Below are positions 1 through 5,437 of a DNA stretch of 6,749 nt, piece after piece. The notes under the pieces were generated by a model. It worked only from the letters and a program-made list of their open reading frames with translations. It did no database searches and was not told the DNA's origin. Made by a program: the position numbers and the translations under genes. The stretch is from Nitrospirota bacterium (GTDB taxonomy: Bacteria > Nitrospirota > Thermodesulfovibrionia > Thermodesulfovibrionales > SM23-35). The DNA lies in contig JACRGU010000044.1 in the NCBI GenBank assembly GCA_016212245.1, forward strand, positions 1 through 6,749. The letters run 5' to 3'. How positions within the stretch are numbered: position 1 is the stretch's first letter; each line of letters begins with the position of its first letter.

Positions 1-2
1 GA

Positions 3-458
3 ATTAAACCTCTTCATGCAGAGTCTTATTACAATCTTGGTGTTGTATATGGAAAGTTAGGCATGTATCAAAAGGCAATAGAAGCTTGCAAGCAGGCAAT
101 AAGAATTAAGCCTGATTATGCACAGGCTCATGATAATCTCGGTTGTTCATATCAGAGCTTAGGTATGTTTAGAGATGCTATTAATGCCCACAAGCAGGCA
201 ATAAGAATTAAGCCTGATTATGCACGTGCTTATCTTAATCTTGGCTCTGCCTATGGCGAATTAGGCATGCATCAAGAGGCAATAGATGCTTTCAAGCAAG
301 CAATAAGGATTGAGCCTGATTTTGCAGAGGTTCATTACAATCTTGGATATGCCTATCTGATCACTCACAACAGGGGACTCGCACTTAAGGAATACGGGAT
401 TTTAAAAGAACTTGATCGCGATCTTGCCGAAAGATTGTTCACGTTGATTTATAGGTAA
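3..458 (+). CDS. TPR-repeat protein, 3' part (5' end outside window)
   Basis: The frame is open from the left edge (first codon at 3) to TAA at 456-458, so the gene begins upstream; the ATG at 63 lies inside a repeat and is not a convincing start. Consecutive 34-residue TPR units begin at bases 18, 120 and 222, each with the Y-NLG-Y-LG-A-A-P signature and ending in IKPD or IEPD. A fourth, degenerate unit begins at 324 and is followed by a short capping helix that ends the protein. The first five codons are the end of another repeat, so more lie upstream. TPR arrays are protein-binding scaffolds; the partner cannot be told from this fragment, and no enzymatic domain is visible. A 35-base stretch is identical in two neighbouring units, which suggests recent repeat duplication. 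The next gene starts 44 bases downstream on the same strand, but a functional link is not shown. Confidence 0.9.
   Translation: MKPLHAESYYNLGVVYGKLGMYQKAIEACKQAIRIKPDYAQAHDNLGCSYQSLGMFRDAINAHKQAIRIKPDYARAYLNLGSAYGELGMHQEAIDAFKQAIRIEPDFAEVHYNLGYAYLITHNRGLALKEYGILKELDRDLAERLFTLIYR
89..225 (+). repeat. Two identical 35-bp copies inside the TPR array, 102 bp apart
   Basis: Bases 89-123 and 191-225 are identical and lie exactly 102 bases (34 codons) apart, one TPR unit. The matching stretch in the third unit (about 293-327) has several substitutions. Identity at the DNA level, including silent positions, points to recent duplication or gene conversion between units. Confidence 0.85.
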
Positions 459-474
459 GAAGGCTTACTTTATT

Positions 475-492
475 TACTTAGTCATACTTAGT
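475..492 (+). repeat. 8-bp direct repeat one helical turn apart, upstream of the SIR2-like gene
   Basis: TACTTAGT occurs at 475-482 and again at 485-492, a 10-base period, in the short AT-rich gap before the start codon at 503. It could be an operator or simply chance in AT-rich DNA. No clear -35/-10 pair or Shine-Dalgarno sequence stands out here. Confidence 0.3.
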
Positions 493-502
493 AAAGTTAG
501 AA

Positions 503-1540
503 ATGGTAAATAATCATCTCTATATTTTTGGAGCAGGTTCATCTAAAGATTTTGGCTTTCCTTTAGGTAATGAATTTTTTGAAAAGGCTCATATATTATC
601 AGCATCTCCTCAGGAAAAAACAAAATCTATAAGGCACATTGAAAGAAATCTCAAGGCGGTAGAAAAGATTCTACGCAGTATTTTCCATAATCTTCCAGAT
701 GAACATGAACATTGGCCAAATTTTGAGGAACTTTTCTCACTTTTACATGCTTTAAAATCAAAGGGTGAATTAAATATTACTGAGAATGACATCAAAAAGT
801 TCGTTGCTCTTATATTTCATACTTTGAGTGCCTGCCACTTTATGTTTTTAGACGTTAACGGAATAAAAAAGTTTAGTTATTACAAAGATTTCATCAGTAA
901 TATTTTAAAAAATGCTAAAGAGAATCCATCTTTTATAAATCTAAATTATGATTATCTTCTAGATGCGGCTATTGAAGAGGTTGTAAATGATAATTCTTTG
1001 AATGCTATACCTCAGAATTACAAAATAGACCTTTATAATGTATCAAATTGTGAAAAAATCACTCAGGGGAGATATATTCTGATTAAACCCCATGGTTCTT
1101 TGAAAATAGCTAAATGTAATAAATGTGAAATTTTCTTTTATGTTAGAGATACTTTTGTCCCAAGGATAGATAACAAGCGTACACCTTGCCCTAAATGCAA
1201 TGAAAGTATTACCTATTCTCACTTGATTCCACCCACTTATTTTAAGAATGTTCCAACCTTAATAGATGCTCATGAGATTATTAAACTGGTAAGCAATGCT
1301 CATAAAATTACGATAATAGGATACTCCTTTCCACCCTATGATATAGAAATGAAGTATTTGATTTTTCGTGGATTATTCAAAAATAAGAAGGATGTGCTTT
1401 TCAAGATTATTGATTTTGATGAAGACAATGATGTAGAAAAGGTAAGAAATAAATATAAATTTTTGCAATTATTTACAAGAAAGAAAATGCTTTTCAATAC
1501 AGAGGGTTTTTTAATGTACCTAAAACATGTCAACAGTTGA
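503..1540 (+). CDS. SIR2-like family protein, putative NAD-hydrolysing defence effector
   Basis: A 345-residue protein with the landmarks of the SIR2-like fold (SIR2_2 type, PF13289). A glycine-rich NAD loop lies at the N-terminus (GAGSS 10-14, then FGFPLG 17-22). The N-L-N-Y-D motif at 146-150 stands where sirtuins have the ribose-contacting Asn/Asp, and H197 in KPHGSL is at the catalytic-histidine position. Four cysteines (C205, C208, C229, C232) form a CxxC-CxxC zinc knuckle, and IIGYSFPPYD at 271-280 matches the late Rossmann segment. In anti-phage systems such as Thoeris ThsA and DSR-type proteins, SIR2 domains destroy NAD; that role here is inference, and protein deacylation is the alternative. 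The start is fixed by a TAG in frame at 479-481 and the lack of another start codon; no strong ribosome site is visible. The gene is much more AT-rich than its neighbours (11 G/C of 60 in 901-960, against 24 of 60 in 5641-5700), suggesting transfer. It has no fused effector or sensor domain, so a partner may be encoded elsewhere. Confidence 0.85.
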   Translation: MVNNHLYIFGAGSSKDFGFPLGNEFFEKAHILSASPQEKTKSIRHIERNLKAVEKILRSIFHNLPDEHEHWPNFEELFSLLHALKSKGELNITENDIKKFVALIFHTLSACHFMFLDVNGIKKFSYYKDFISNILKNAKENPSFINLNYDYLLDAAIEEVVNDNSLNAIPQNYKIDLYNVSNCEKITQGRYILIKPHGSLKIAKCNKCEIFFYVRDTFVPRIDNKRTPCPKCNESITYSHLIPPTYFKNVPTLIDAHEIIKLVSNAHKITIIGYSFPPYDIEMKYLIFRGLFKNKKDVLFKIIDFDEDNDVEKVRNKYKFLQLFTRKKMLFNTEGFLMYLKHVNS

Positions 1541-1600
1541 AGTGCCGGCATATTTCTCCCACAATTTTGCAACAATTTCTGGTCCTCAATTTTCACAACT
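1541..1600. other. Short gap after the SIR2-like gene, no firm feature
   Basis: This stretch separates the convergent SIR2-like gene and the toxin remnants. I see no stem-loop followed by T-run and no gene with a start. On the minus strand a short frame reads AKLWEKYAGTSTVDMF and then stops, which looks protein-like and may be one more decayed gene end, but I cannot assign it. Confidence 0.3.
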
Positions 1601-1666
1601 TCAGACCTCAAACACTGCAAGGAATTCTTCCGGTGTTAAAACAGGGATTTTGTCATCCACATAGTC
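1601..1666 (-). pseudogene. Remnant tail of a PIN-type toxin
   Basis: Read on the minus strand from 1666 to a TGA at 1603-1601, this frame gives 21 residues containing DDKIPVLTPEEFLAVFE. That resembles the C-terminus of PIN-family toxin proteins, which commonly end in a V-L/I-TP-E/R-EFL motif. It has no start of its own: the same frame has a stop just upstream, within the end of the DUF5615 reading frame, and it overlaps that gene's last codons in a different frame. I read it as the tail of a second toxin gene joined to the DUF5615 fragment by deletion or recombination. The family assignment rests on a short motif. Confidence 0.4.
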
Positions 1667-1812
1667 TGTTCAGATATGGCATACTGTAATTGTTTATAAT
1701 CTGGAAGGCCCTGATTCTTTACTTCATGAGCACTGATTACATCATAACCTTTTAGTCTCAAAGAAAGGGCAATCTTTTTATGGACATCTTCATCGAGGTA
1801 GAGCTTTATCAT
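1636..1812 (-). pseudogene. DUF5615 (PIN-like) toxin, truncated
   Basis: The minus-strand ATG at 1812 follows directly on the stop codon of the DUF433 frame (TAG-ATG), the usual gene order of this toxin-antitoxin pair. The 58-residue product begins MIKLYLDEDVHKKIALSLRL and continues with KGYDVISAHE and a QYAIS segment. This is the N-terminal half of the DUF5615 / COG4634 family, predicted PIN-like ribonucleases with acidic residues D7, E8 and D9. Family members are usually about 110 residues. Here the frame ends in TAA at 1638-1636 just after QYAISEQT, where the second half of the nuclease, with its further acidic residues, should start, and no continuation appears in the other frames. The fragment is therefore unlikely to be an active toxin. 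It was probably co-transcribed with the DUF433 gene. Confidence 0.7.
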
Positions 1813-2062
1813 CTACTCGAATTCTTTGTCTATTTCTTTCTTGTTGTCAAAATAGTAGCTGAGGGCATCAAATAGCTGTGCAGGAGTAACATTTGGATAG
1901 CCGTCAAGGATTTCTTCTATACTCATCCCTGAACGATAGTGGTTAATAATTGAGGCAACAGGAATTCTTGTGCCTTTTATTACAGCCTTGCCCTCGTATT
2001 TGTTGGGGTCTTTTTCAATATATAGATGCTCGATATAGATGCTCGGTACTTGTAACTGACAT
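1813..2062 (-). pseudogene. DUF433 antitoxin, frame broken by a 13-bp tandem duplication
   Basis: The frame ending at TAG 1815-1813 encodes a clear DUF433 (COG2442) protein: EHLYIEKDPN, then GKAVIKGTRIPVASI, then SGMSIEEILDGYPNVTPAQL. These are predicted DNA-binding antitoxins paired with DUF5615 toxins. The natural start is the ATG at 2062-2060, with a strong AAGGAGG at 2076-2070 seven bases upstream. From that ATG, translation reads MSVTSTEHLYRASIY and stops at 2017-2015, because 13 bases (2020-2032) are duplicated exactly at 2033-2045. Removing one copy restores an uninterrupted 78-residue protein of normal family length. With the duplication, the long frame has no ATG, GTG or TTG until an internal ATG in the middle of the domain. 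It is either a recent pseudogene, a slippage-reversible variant or an assembly error; the sequence alone cannot say which. Confidence 0.75.
2020..2045. repeat. Perfect 13-bp tandem duplication (2 copies)
   Basis: ATATAGATGCTCG is present at 2020-2032 and again immediately at 2033-2045, with no mismatch and no extension at either side. Thirteen is not a multiple of three, so it shifts the reading frame of the DUF433 gene that covers it. Confidence 0.97.
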
Positions 2063-2069
2063 CACCATT

Positions 2070-2076
2070 CCTCCTT
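2070..2076 (-). promoter_or_regulatory. Strong Shine-Dalgarno site of the broken DUF433 gene
   Basis: On the minus strand this reads AAGGAGG. It lies 7 bases before the ATG at 2062-2060, which fixes the ancestral start; the in-frame ATG at 2068 would leave only one base of spacing. The site is intact although the gene behind it is not, in keeping with recent inactivation. Confidence 0.75.
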
Positions 2077-2111
2077 GTCAGTCTAATAGCATAATAATAG
2101 CAGAAATTTAT

Positions 2112-2134
2112 GAAGTTTAGAACTTGGAATTTGG
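2112..2134. repeat. Short degenerate heptad repeat
   Basis: The plus strand shows 7-base periodicity, most clearly AGAACTT-GGAATTT at 2119-2132 and AACTTGG-AATTTGG at 2121-2134, just beyond the stop codon of the adenosine-kinase-family gene. It is short and imperfect. I list it because two clearer heptad tracts lie on the far side of the same gene. Confidence 0.35.
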
Positions 2135-2137
2135 TTA

Positions 2138-2620
2138 TTACAATTTATACCCTATCTTTCTCAGAAACTCTTTCCTCTGGGCCTTGTCTTCAGCCGTCTC
2201 TACCCCTTTTGGAGAAAAGCCATCAATCACACCAAGCACACCATTACCCTGTAATGTTGTTGCCACGATCACCTCAAGAGGATTTGCTGTTGCACAGAAG
2301 ATCCTGCAGACCTCAGGGCAGTTCTTTATCTGGTTGAGAATGTTGATTGGATAAGCATTCTTAAGAAGGATACAGAACACATGGCCCGTGCCTAATTCCT
2401 GAAGGTTCTTGACACAGAGATTAATAAGTTCAGTGTCGTTGCCTTCTGTCCTTATCAAGCATGGTCCTGAGGACTCTGTGAATGCAATACCAAATTTTGC
2501 CTGAGGGACAGTCGTCGCTATAATTTCATAAAGGTCTTCTGCGGTCTTTATGAAATGTGTCTGTCCAAGGATTATGTTGCAGCCATCCGGAATATCTATT
2601 CTTATCACCTTTAGCTCCAT
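2138..2620 (-). CDS. Adenosine-specific kinase family protein (PF04008)
   Basis: A 160-residue soluble protein highly typical of the family named 'adenosine-specific kinase' (PF04008, formerly DUF355). Conserved blocks visible are ILGQTHFIKT (17-26), KFGIAFTESSGPCLIRTEG (42-60), GTGHVFCILLKNAYPINIL (77-95), PEVCRIFCATANPLEVIVA (102-120) and GNGVLGVIDGFSPKGVE (125-141). The family is known from thermophilic archaea and bacteria, and structures show binding of adenosine or AMP; the kinase activity implied by the name is poorly established. The start is the ATG at 2620, preceded by AGGAGGTG at 2632-2625. An in-frame ATG at 2650 would add ten residues made from repeat DNA and lacks a ribosome site. 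Length is normal and nothing is missing. The gene is divergent from the ntr operon and lies upstream of the broken antitoxin on the same strand, so read-through into the latter is possible. Confidence 0.93.
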   Translation of the reverse strand: MELKVIRIDIPDGCNIILGQTHFIKTAEDLYEIIATTVPQAKFGIAFTESSGPCLIRTEGNDTELINLCVKNLQELGTGHVFCILLKNAYPINILNQIKNCPEVCRIFCATANPLEVIVATTLQGNGVLGVIDGFSPKGVETAEDKAQRKEFLRKIGYKL

Positions 2621-2624
2621 ACAA

Positions 2625-2632
2625 CACCTCCT
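2625..2632 (-). promoter_or_regulatory. Shine-Dalgarno site fixing the adenosine-kinase-family start
   Basis: The minus strand reads AGGAGGTG, with 4 bases to the ATG at 2620 (6 counted from AGGAGG). It favours this start over the ATG at 2650, which opens a longer frame through heptad-repeat DNA. Confidence 0.8.
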
Positions 2633-2637
2633 AATAT

Positions 2638-2665
2638 AGTCATTAGTCATTCGTCAATAGTCAAT
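2638..2665. repeat. Heptanucleotide tandem repeat (4 units)
   Basis: Four 7-base units follow one another: AGTCATT (2638), AGTCATT (2645), CGTCAAT (2652) and AGTCAAT (2659), with a partial AGTAAAA next. A related reverse-complement tract lies at 2723-2734. Heptamer tandem repeats of this kind are scattered between genes in several bacterial lineages (for example the STRRs of cyanobacteria). Confidence 0.8.
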
Positions 2666-2734
2666 AGTAAAATATCTCTGGTAATAGTCCTGTATTTTCT
2701 TAAACTAAATGACCAGTGACTGATGACTAATGAC
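2639..2734. repeat. Inverted repeat with perfect 12-bp arms in the divergent promoter region
   Basis: GTCATTAGTCAT at 2639-2650 is the exact reverse complement of ATGACTAATGAC at 2723-2734, with 72 bases between. The arms are copies of the heptad unit in opposite orientation. The whole could fold as a cruciform or be a small non-autonomous repeat element. It spans nearly all the space between two divergent genes, so it probably overlaps their promoters. Confidence 0.7.
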
Positions 2735-2745
2735 CGTCTTCGGTA

Positions 2746-2754
2746 TGCTATAAT
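2746..2754 (+). promoter_or_regulatory. Extended -10 promoter of the DUF4390-ntrYX operon
   Basis: TGCTATAAT at 2746-2754 is a perfect sigma-70 extended -10 (TGnTATAAT). No good -35 lies 16-18 bases upstream (TGACTA at 2725-2730 is weak), which extended -10 promoters tolerate. Transcription would begin near 2761, about 14 bases before the first start codon. A small hairpin (ACCG-TCTT-CGGT, 2733-2744) lies just upstream. Confidence 0.55.
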
Positions 2755-2774
2755 GAAAATAAATTTTTCTGGAG

Positions 2775-3404
2775 ATGTCAAGCCTTAAAATAAGTTACAA
2801 GTTACAAGTTACAAGTTACAAGTTAAAGTTTAAAAGATTTTCAAAACTCTTCACTCTTCACTTTTCACTTTTAACTTGTTACTTACTACTTTTATATTCA
2901 CTGTCAAGCGGCACGGAAATAACAGGGCCTGAAGTAAAGTTGCAGAACAATGAGATTTATGTCACAACTGCCCTATCGCTTGAGGAAAAACACCTTGAGG
3001 AGCTGAGGAATGGAATAGCAAAGGAGCTTAGATTTTATATAGACCTCTTCAGGGTCTGGAATATATGGCCTGATGAGTTTGTGCTCGGCAAATCATTTGT
3101 AAGAACCCTGAAATGTGACCCTGTAAAAAGGGAATATATTGCAACCTCCTATGATGGAAGCGCCCTTATAGAAAAGAGATTCAAATCATTTGAATCTATG
3201 ATAAAATGGACGCTGAGCATCAATGAACTGAAGCTCACGAATATACGAGAGCTTGAACCAGGGATATATTTTGTCAGGATAACTGTTGAGTCGAAGATAA
3301 GGAAGTTGCCTCCTGTAATAGGATACTTTATTATTTTTTTATCCGAAAATGAATTCAAGATCAGAAAGGACTCCCCTTCTTTTAATATAGGAACGGTCAA
3401 ATGA
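2775..3404 (+). CDS. DUF4390 membrane or exported protein
   Basis: A 209-residue protein. After a lysine-rich N-terminus (1-24) comes a hydrophobic stretch (about 25-43, with LLLLYSL) ending in SSG, which fits a signal peptide or a single membrane anchor. Residues about 47-205 fit DUF4390: GPEVKLQNNEIYVTTALSL (51-69) and the I-R-ELEPGIYFVRITVESKIRKLP segment (157-179), which is mostly beta strand. The family commonly precedes ntrYX genes in proteobacteria; its function is unknown, and a role in the envelope sensing of the kinase is only inferred. ATG 2775 is the only good start after an in-frame TAA at 2760-2762. Its GGAG (2771-2774) directly abuts the ATG, which is unusually close. The first 40 codons lie in a heptad-repeat hairpin element, so the leader peptide seems made of repeat DNA. 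The stop overlaps the ntrY start (ATGA). Confidence 0.75.
   Translation: MSSLKISYKLQVTSYKLKFKRFSKLFTLHFSLLTCYLLLLYSLSSGTEITGPEVKLQNNEIYVTTALSLEEKHLEELRNGIAKELRFYIDLFRVWNIWPDEFVLGKSFVRTLKCDPVKREYIATSYDGSALIEKRFKSFESMIKWTLSINELKLTNIRELEPGIYFVRITVESKIRKLPPVIGYFIIFLSENEFKIRKDSPSFNIGTVK
2792..2826. repeat. Heptanucleotide tandem repeat inside the DUF4390 coding start
   Basis: AAGTTAC occurs four times head to tail (2792-2819), followed by AAGTTAA (2820-2826). It encodes the N-terminal S-Y-K-L / Q-V-T-S-Y-K-L residues. A near-perfect inverted copy lies at 2871-2884 (13 of 14 bases complementary to 2813-2826), and the AT-rich stretch between is also roughly self-complementary, so about 2792-2890 could form one long imperfect hairpin. 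Confidence 0.85.
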
Positions 3405-5437
3405 AAAATCTTCGTTTTAATATTATCGTAGCAATCGTATTTCTAATAACCATTGTGGCCTTTGGGGTCGAACTGTACTATATGAGGCTTGAGACTGTTC
3501 CCTTCTTAACAAAGTTAACCATCCTCGTACTGCTGAACCTTACTATTGTTGCGCTCTTAACCCTTATGTTCTTTGTTGGCAAGAGCCTGTTAAGACTCTA
3601 CTTTGAGAGAAGGAGTAAGGTTCTCGGATACAGGTTTAAAACAAAACTTGTCGTTATCCTCGTTGTCCTGACCTTAATCCCTGCTGCCTTTTTATTTATT
3701 GTATCGAGCGGGCTTGTTACAAATTATATAGACCGGTGGTTCGCCCCACAATTAAGACAGCCCTTAGACAGGTCAATAGAAATAGCAAAGGCTGTTTATG
3801 AGATTGAAAGACAGAAGGCACTCGATTATGCAAAGACACTATCAGCAGGCAAAACAACTGTCGGCAACTATACTGTCAGACGTCTTACAGAGATACCGAA
3901 AGATGCTACTGAAACAGTAAGGGCTGCATTTGACGGCAAGGCAGAGGTCGAGGTCATATCAGGGGAGAACGGAGATATAGTGAGGGCTGTGGTGCCTGAA
4001 TACCATGAAGGCAGACAGATAGGCATAATAGTCGTCGAATCCTTTGTGTCAAAAAACATTACTGAGGATGTTGAAAAAATAAAGAATGCCTATGAAAATT
4101 ATCTAACACTCGAATCATGGAAGGTGCCTATAAAAACAAATTATCTCCTGATTCTCGGCTTCCTTACCCTGCTTGTAGTCTTTATGGCCCTCTGGGTTGC
4201 CCTTAAGATTGCAGGGGACATAACAGACCCAATACAGAGTCTTGCACAGGCAACAGAGCAGGTTGCTGCTGGTGACCTCGATATAAAAGTGGACTTGGAC
4301 AGGGAGGATGAGATAGGACTTCTAATAAATTCATTCAACCACATGGTAAAGGAATTGAAGGAGGGGAAGGAATCACTCCAGTCTGCATATCTCGAATCTG
4401 ACAGGCGAAGACTCTTTATGGAGAATATATTAGATAACATAAATTCCGGCGTTATTATGCTTGACATTGCCGGGAATATACTAATGATAAATGGTGCTGC
4501 GTGCACAATACTTAATATAAGGCCTGGAGAGGTTATTAATAAAAGTTACAGGGAGCTCATGTCAATGATAAAATCCGAAGAGCTCGAGAATCTTGTTAAG
4601 GGGATAGAAGGACGGGAATTCAGAGGTGTCGAGAAAGAAGTAAGGGCAGTTATAGGTGACAGGAGGGTTATCCTCAGGGTCTTCATTACCAGTCTCAGGG
4701 ATTCTCAAAAATACATCGGCCTCCTCGTTGTCTTTGATGATCTCACTGATATAATAAAGGCTCAGAAGGTAGTTGCATGGCAGGAGGTTGCCAGAAGGGT
4801 CGCACATGAGATAAAGAATCCTCTGACCCCTATTAAACTCTCGACAGAACGCATGATAAAAAAATGGGAGCATAGAGATGCTGATTTTGACCAGGTCTTT
4901 GACCACTCTGCAAAAACCATAGTAAAAGAAGTGGACAGCCTGAGGAGGTTAGTTGATGAGTTCTCGAGATTCGGTAAGATGCCTGAGATAAACAAAACCC
5001 TAACCCATATGGCGACTGTAATAGATGAGGTGGTTAATCTATATAAAGGTTATAAGGGTGTGGAGATAAATGTATCAATGCCAGATGATTCACCCCCTGT
5101 AGAGCTGGATGGAGAGCAGTTCAAAAGGGTTATGATAAACATATTTGATAATGCAATACAGGCAATGGCTAACAGTGGTAGAATTGATGTGACACTCCAG
5201 TTTGATATATTTTCTAACAGGGCATATATAGACATCGCAGACAATGGGCCAGGCATAAGGGATGAGGACAAGGAGAAATTATTTCTTCCATATTTCTCGA
5301 CCAAAAAGGATGGCACTGGCCTTGGCCTTGCAATAGCAAACAGGATTATCGCAGAACATAGAGGATATATCAGGGTCAGGGACAACGAACCGAAAGGGAC
5401 TGTGTTTACAATAGAGATCCCAATAAAGGAGAGTTAA
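3401..5437 (+). CDS. ntrY: NtrY-like sensor histidine kinase
   Basis: A 678-residue transmembrane kinase with full NtrY architecture. Three membrane segments come first (about 6-25, 38-60, 83-106), then a periplasmic sensing region (about 107-246) and a fourth membrane segment (248-270). A HAMP linker follows (about 270-322, D-I-TDPI then ED-EIG), then a PAS domain (about 335-450). The dimerisation/phosphoacceptor domain has H469 in RRVAHEIKNPLTPIKLS, and the ATPase domain has the N-box N580/N584, the G1 box DNGPGI (614-619), the F-box FLPYFSTK and the G2 box GTGLGL (638-643). It should autophosphorylate on H469 and pass the phosphate to Asp54 of the adjacent NtrX. NtrY family members respond to nitrogen or redox and envelope cues; the ligand here is unknown. 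Translation begins in a 4-base ATGA overlap with the DUF4390 gene and ends in a TAATG overlap with ntrX. All catalytic motifs are present. NtrB-like or other PAS kinases are less likely given the four membrane segments and the gene order. Confidence 0.92.
   Translation: MKNLRFNIIVAIVFLITIVAFGVELYYMRLETVPFLTKLTILVLLNLTIVALLTLMFFVGKSLLRLYFERRSKVLGYRFKTKLVVILVVLTLIPAAFLFIVSSGLVTNYIDRWFAPQLRQPLDRSIEIAKAVYEIERQKALDYAKTLSAGKTTVGNYTVRRLTEIPKDATETVRAAFDGKAEVEVISGENGDIVRAVVPEYHEGRQIGIIVVESFVSKNITEDVEKIKNAYENYLTLESWKVPIKTNYLLILGFLTLLVVFMALWVALKIAGDITDPIQSLAQATEQVAAGDLDIKVDLDREDEIGLLINSFNHMVKELKEGKESLQSAYLESDRRRLFMENILDNINSGVIMLDIAGNILMINGAACTILNIRPGEVINKSYRELMSMIKSEELENLVKGIEGREFRGVEKEVRAVIGDRRVILRVFITSLRDSQKYIGLLVVFDDLTDIIKAQKVVAWQEVARRVAHEIKNPLTPIKLSTERMIKKWEHRDADFDQVFDHSAKTIVKEVDSLRRLVDEFSRFGKMPEINKTLTHMATVIDEVVNLYKGYKGVEINVSMPDDSPPVELDGEQFKRVMINIFDNAIQAMANSGRIDVTLQFDIFSNRAYIDIADNGPGIRDEDKEKLFLPYFSTKKDGTGLGLAIANRIIAEHRGYIRVRDNEPKGTVFTIEIPIKES

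Noticed and set aside
1541..1560. Terminator at the TGCCGGCA palindrome (1543-1550) after the SIR2-like gene
   Set aside because: The palindrome has no loop and no following T-run, so it cannot form a standard intrinsic terminator.
1336..1620. A 94-codon minus-strand frame overlapping the end of the SIR2-like gene
   Set aside because: Most of it is antisense to the SIR2-like coding sequence, and no family features or ribosome site are seen.
2110..2354. Two overlapping plus-strand frames of about 75 codons
   Set aside because: They lie antisense to the conserved adenosine-kinase-family gene, which has clear motifs and a strong ribosome site.
2621..2650. Ten-residue N-terminal extension of the adenosine-kinase-family protein from an ATG at 2650
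   Set aside because: It would be made of heptad-repeat DNA and lacks a ribosome site, while the ATG at 2620 has AGGAGGTG at the right distance and gives the normal family start.
2633..2680. Promoter for the adenosine-kinase-family gene using TTGAC and TATATT on the minus strand
   Set aside because: The hexamer spacings are 13 or 20 bases, and the TATATT would place the transcript start inside the ribosome site; these words come from the heptad repeat.
2638..2826. CRISPR-like array
   Set aside because: The units are 7 bases long and directly adjacent, with no spacers; this is a tandem repeat.
2862..2895. Lipoprotein signal in the DUF4390 leader (LLTC at residues 32-35)
   Set aside because: Threonine before the cysteine does not fit the lipobox, and the hydrophobic stretch continues past the cysteine.
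3868..5385. Several minus-strand open frames of 63-121 codons opposite ntrY
   Set aside because: They lie antisense to a gene with every expected kinase motif, lack ribosome sites, and show no recognisable domain; they are frame shadows.
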